NCBI GenBank assembly: GCA_938008535.1
Contig: CALLKF010000113.1
Location: forward strand, 1-7,709
Direction: 5' to 3'
DNA length: 7,709 nt
Source of the DNA: an uncultured Saprospirales bacterium
GTDB lineage: Bacteria > Bacteroidota > Bacteroidia > Chitinophagales > JADIYW01
Below the pieces are notes generated by a model. The model had not been told where the DNA came from, searched no databases, and saw nothing but the letters and a program-made list of their open reading frames with translations. Position numbers and translations under genes: made by a program. Below are positions 6,060 through 7,709 of this stretch, in pieces. How positions within the stretch are numbered: position 1 is the stretch's first letter; every line of letters begins with the position of its first letter.

Positions 6060-6740
6060 TTATAACTCTAATTTTTCTCCAATTTTTAATAAAATCAATT
6101 CTTTTCCAGCCGCTAAAAATTTTGCTTTTGCTTCTTCATGATTTATTTTGATTGGATCAAATGTGTCATAATGAACGCCAATTATTTTAGAACATTTTAT
6201 AAAATCTGCTGCAATGATAGCATCATTAATGTCCATTGTAAAGATATCGCCAATTGGAAGAACTGCAAATTTAAGATTTGCCCAACGTGGAATTAACTGC
6301 ATATCCATCGTTAAAGCTGTATCACCACTATAATAAAAGTCGCCTTCGGTTGTATTTAGCACAAAACCCATAGGATTAGCACCATAAGTGCCATCAGGTA
6401 AGCAAGATGAATGTATTGCAGCCACAAATTTGATGGTGCCAAAATCTAAATTCCATTTTCCACCAGTATTTCCTGGTCTTAAATTCGTAATTCCTTGTTT
6501 TTGAAGCCATTCGTAAATTTCATAAGCACAAATTACAGCTGCATTCGTACGTTTCGCAATGGCGACAGCATCGCTGATATGATCAAAATGGCCATGTGAA
6601 ATTGCGATATAATCACACTCGATGGTATTTATATCAATCTCTTTTGCTAATTCATTTGGAGTAATAAACGGATCAAACAATATTTTTTTACCATTTGTTT
6701 CTACTAAAAAGCAAGAATGACCGAAATAGGTTAGTTTCAT
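6060..6740 (-). CDS. Metal-dependent hydrolase, UlaG/UPF0173-type metallo-beta-lactamase fold
   Basis: This complete 226-residue protein has the metallo-beta-lactamase fold. It starts MKLTYFGHSCFLVE, typical of the UPF0173/UlaG group. The metal-binding motif is HGHFDH at 49-54 (His49, His51, Asp53, His54). Further likely ligands are His110 (VAAIHSS), Asp140 (YYSGDTAL) and His190 (IIGVHYDTF). The lack of extra domains and the length of about 225 residues match the group. No signal peptide is seen, so it should act in the cytoplasm. The substrate is unknown: UlaG opens L-ascorbate-6-phosphate, but no ascorbate genes are near, and most UPF0173 members are uncharacterised. It is the first gene of the minus-strand run, after the long divergent gap, and ends 77 bases before parA. 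Whether it has any link to parA beyond position is not shown. Confidence 0.92.
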   Translation of the reverse strand: MKLTYFGHSCFLVETNGKKILFDPFITPNELAKEIDINTIECDYIAISHGHFDHISDAVAIAKRTNAAVICAYEIYEWLQKQGITNLRPGNTGGKWNLDFGTIKFVAAIHSSCLPDGTYGANPMGFVLNTTEGDFYYSGDTALTMDMQLIPRWANLKFAVLPIGDIFTMDINDAIIAADFIKCSKIIGVHYDTFDPIKINHEEAKAKFLAAGKELILLKIGEKLEL

Positions 6741-6750
6741 TTTATTAAAA

Positions 6751-6771
6751 TTATAAGTTATTGGTTGTAAG
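6751..6771. repeat. Degenerate 7-base repeat before the metallo-hydrolase gene
   Basis: Three heptamers on the plus strand, TTATAAG, TTATTGG and TTGTAAG, begin 10 bases upstream of the start codon at 6740. TTATAAG is identical to the unit at 6017-6023 before parA. Confidence 0.45.
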
Positions 6772-6900
6772 TTTTTTGTATTAAAAATTGAAATTAATTG
6801 TTGTACTGAAAATATTCACAAATAACTTCATTACGAATTACTTCAACGCAATGTTCCACGAATCAAAAATAGAGTTTTTTAGTCATCCTTTTTTACCAAG

Positions 6901-6934
6901 TTATCCATGAATTACACACATTTCTTGTGGATAA
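6901..6934. promoter_or_regulatory. Inverted pair of DnaA-box-like sites
   Basis: TGTGGATAA at 6926-6934 is, on the minus strand, the exact DnaA-box consensus TTATCCACA. TTATCCATG at 6901-6909 faces it with 7 of 9 matches, and TTACACACA at 6912-6920 between them is another 7 of 9 match. Looser 7 of 9 matches lie at 6812-6820, 6947-6955 and 6992-7000. The sites sit in the AT-rich divergent gap about 900 bases from parA. They could be DnaA-binding sites in a regulatory region or at a replication origin; one perfect box alone is not proof. Confidence 0.4.
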
Positions 6935-7047
6935 AAGCTAAATTATTGTGCATGAACGGTTTGATGATTTAATAAAAATAAATGCTTGAAATTTTTCACA
7001 GTTCAAAAGCCAAAACCTAATTTGATTTGTTTAAATTTGATGAAGAA

Positions 7048-7709
7048 ATGCTCATCATCAATATAAAATACTTAGTCAATGTTCGCGAAGAATCAAGATT
7101 GCTTCGTGGTTCTGAGTTAGCAAATTTACCAATTTTAAAAAATGCATGGTTACTCATAAATAATTCAAAAATAATGAATTATGGTTTAATGAGTGAACTA
7201 AAACAAGAAGATACTAACGATGAAGTGTATGACGCAAAAAATGCAACCGTTTTACCAAGTTGGTGCGATAGTCACACACATTTGGTATTTGCCGAAACAC
7301 GTGAAAATGAGTTCATTGATAAAATAAATGGTTTGACTTATGCTGAAATTGCTGCAAAAGGTGGAGGCATTTTGAATTCAGCTCGGAAATTGAATGAAAC
7401 ATCAGAAGAAATTTTATTAGAAAGAGCACAAATCAGACTAAATGAGCTGATTCAGTTAGGAACTGGTGCAATTGAAATAAAAAGTGGATATGGTTTATCG
7501 CTTGAAGGTGAACTGAAAATGTTACGTGTAATTCAACGATTAAAACAGCAAAACCAAATTCCAATAAAAGCTACATTTTTAGGTGCTCATGCTTTTCCAG
7601 CAATGTACAAAGAAAATAAAATTGGATATATAAATTTGATTATCAATGAAATGATACCAAATATTGCAAGTGAAAATTTAGCCGACTTTATTGATGAGAT
7701 CGGAAGAGC
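7048..7709 (+). CDS. hutI: Imidazolonepropionase, 3' partial
   Basis: HutI opens the ring of 4-imidazolone-5-propanoate with water to give N-formimino-L-glutamate, the third step of histidine breakdown, in the cytoplasm. About 220 codons are present of the usual 400 or more. The N-terminal strands (1-70) lead to the metal site DSHTH at 74-78 (His76, His78), typical of the amidohydrolase superfamily. Then come the family blocks NGLTYAEIAAKGGGILNSA (94-112), EIKSGYGLS (143-151) and FLGAHAFP (177-184), with His181 a likely third ligand. The later His/Asp ligands are beyond the end. ATG at 7048 is chosen because it gives the normal start; a nearby ATG at 7040 is in another frame. From base 7697 on the sequence is adapter, so residues 217-220 (E-I-G-R) are not real. 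HutI proteins usually read DVFC here, and the last genomic bases GAT-G fit Asp-Val. No other hut gene is in the window. Confidence 0.96.
   Translation, partial: MLIINIKYLVNVREESRLLRGSELANLPILKNAWLLINNSKIMNYGLMSELKQEDTNDEVYDAKNATVLPSWCDSHTHLVFAETRENEFIDKINGLTYAEIAAKGGGILNSARKLNETSEEILLERAQIRLNELIQLGTGAIEIKSGYGLSLEGELKMLRVIQRLKQQNQIPIKATFLGAHAFPAMYKENKIGYINLIINEMIPNIASENLADFIDEIGR
7697..7709 (+). other. Illumina adapter sequence at contig end
   Basis: The last 13 bases, AGATCGGAAGAGC, are exactly the common start of the Illumina TruSeq adapter, in read-through orientation at the very end of the sequence. Genomic sequence should be taken to end at 7696. Confidence 0.96.

Larger units (their letters stand above)
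6741..7047. other. Divergent non-coding gap, very AT-rich
   Basis: These 307 bases separate the minus-strand run from plus-strand hutI and must hold promoters for both directions. No reading frame with a plausible protein is seen. The content is a heptamer array at 6751-6771, a TGTTCCACG string at 6852-6860, and a DnaA-box pair at 6901-6934. Two strings match the Bacteroidota -7 element TAnnTTTG: one on the minus strand (6864-6871) and one on the plus strand (7032-7039). Neither has a well-spaced -33 TTG, so I do not call promoters. Confidence 0.7.

Noticed and set aside
6864..6871. Minus-strand TATTTTTG matching the Bacteroidota -7 element TAnnTTTG upstream of the metallo-hydrolase gene.
   Set aside because: The nearest upstream TTG is about 25 bases away, too far for a -33 element, and such AT-rich strings are frequent by chance.
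7032..7039. Plus-strand TAAATTTG matching TAnnTTTG before hutI.
   Set aside because: It would put the transcript start almost on the hutI ATG and has no TTG at the -33 distance.

Overview
The window looks like one short draft contig from a member of the Bacteroidota. The DNA is AT-rich, there are no clear Shine-Dalgarno sites, and several proteins are of types I associate with this phylum: a DUF5683 protein next to parB, a signal peptidase with an extra membrane domain at its N-terminus, and a small stand-alone HsdR-N-like protein. No genus can be named. Both ends are cut: an open reading frame enters at base 1, and hutI runs off the right end, where the last 13 bases are an Illumina adapter and not genomic sequence.

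Layout. Bases 1-306 (+) hold the C-terminal end of a protein with a carboxypeptidase-regulatory-like beta-sandwich domain, closed by a strong intrinsic terminator at 339-363. The rest, up to 6740, is one minus-strand run, read from right to left: a UlaG/UPF0173-type metallo-hydrolase (6740-6060), parA (5982-5158), parB (5101-4187), a DUF5683 membrane protein (4140-3283), dapB (3237-2494), lepB (2417-855) and an HsdR-N-like PD-(D/E)xK protein (826-395). Gaps of about 30-80 bases without an obvious terminator suggest that much of this run may be co-transcribed. A 307-base non-coding stretch (6741-7047) separates it from the divergent hutI (7048 onward, +).

How the genes fit together. parA and parB form the chromosome-segregation pair. 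dapB serves lysine and diaminopimelate (cell wall) synthesis, lepB removes signal peptides at the inner membrane, and the DUF5683 protein is probably an envelope protein. This is a growth and envelope housekeeping cluster that I recall as common in Bacteroidota. hutI belongs to histidine breakdown and is functionally separate.

The most interesting signals are non-coding. Degenerate arrays with a 7-base period sit directly before, or across, the start codons of five of the seven minus-strand genes. A tandem motif related to CACAGATT overlaps the start of the HsdR-N-like gene. A perfect DnaA box with a weaker inverted partner lies in the large divergent gap near parAB. There is also a 16-base perfect palindrome before lepB and a hairpin between parA and parB. 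I see no defence system, CRISPR array, mobile element or RNA gene, and nothing that amounts to a clearly new multi-gene system.
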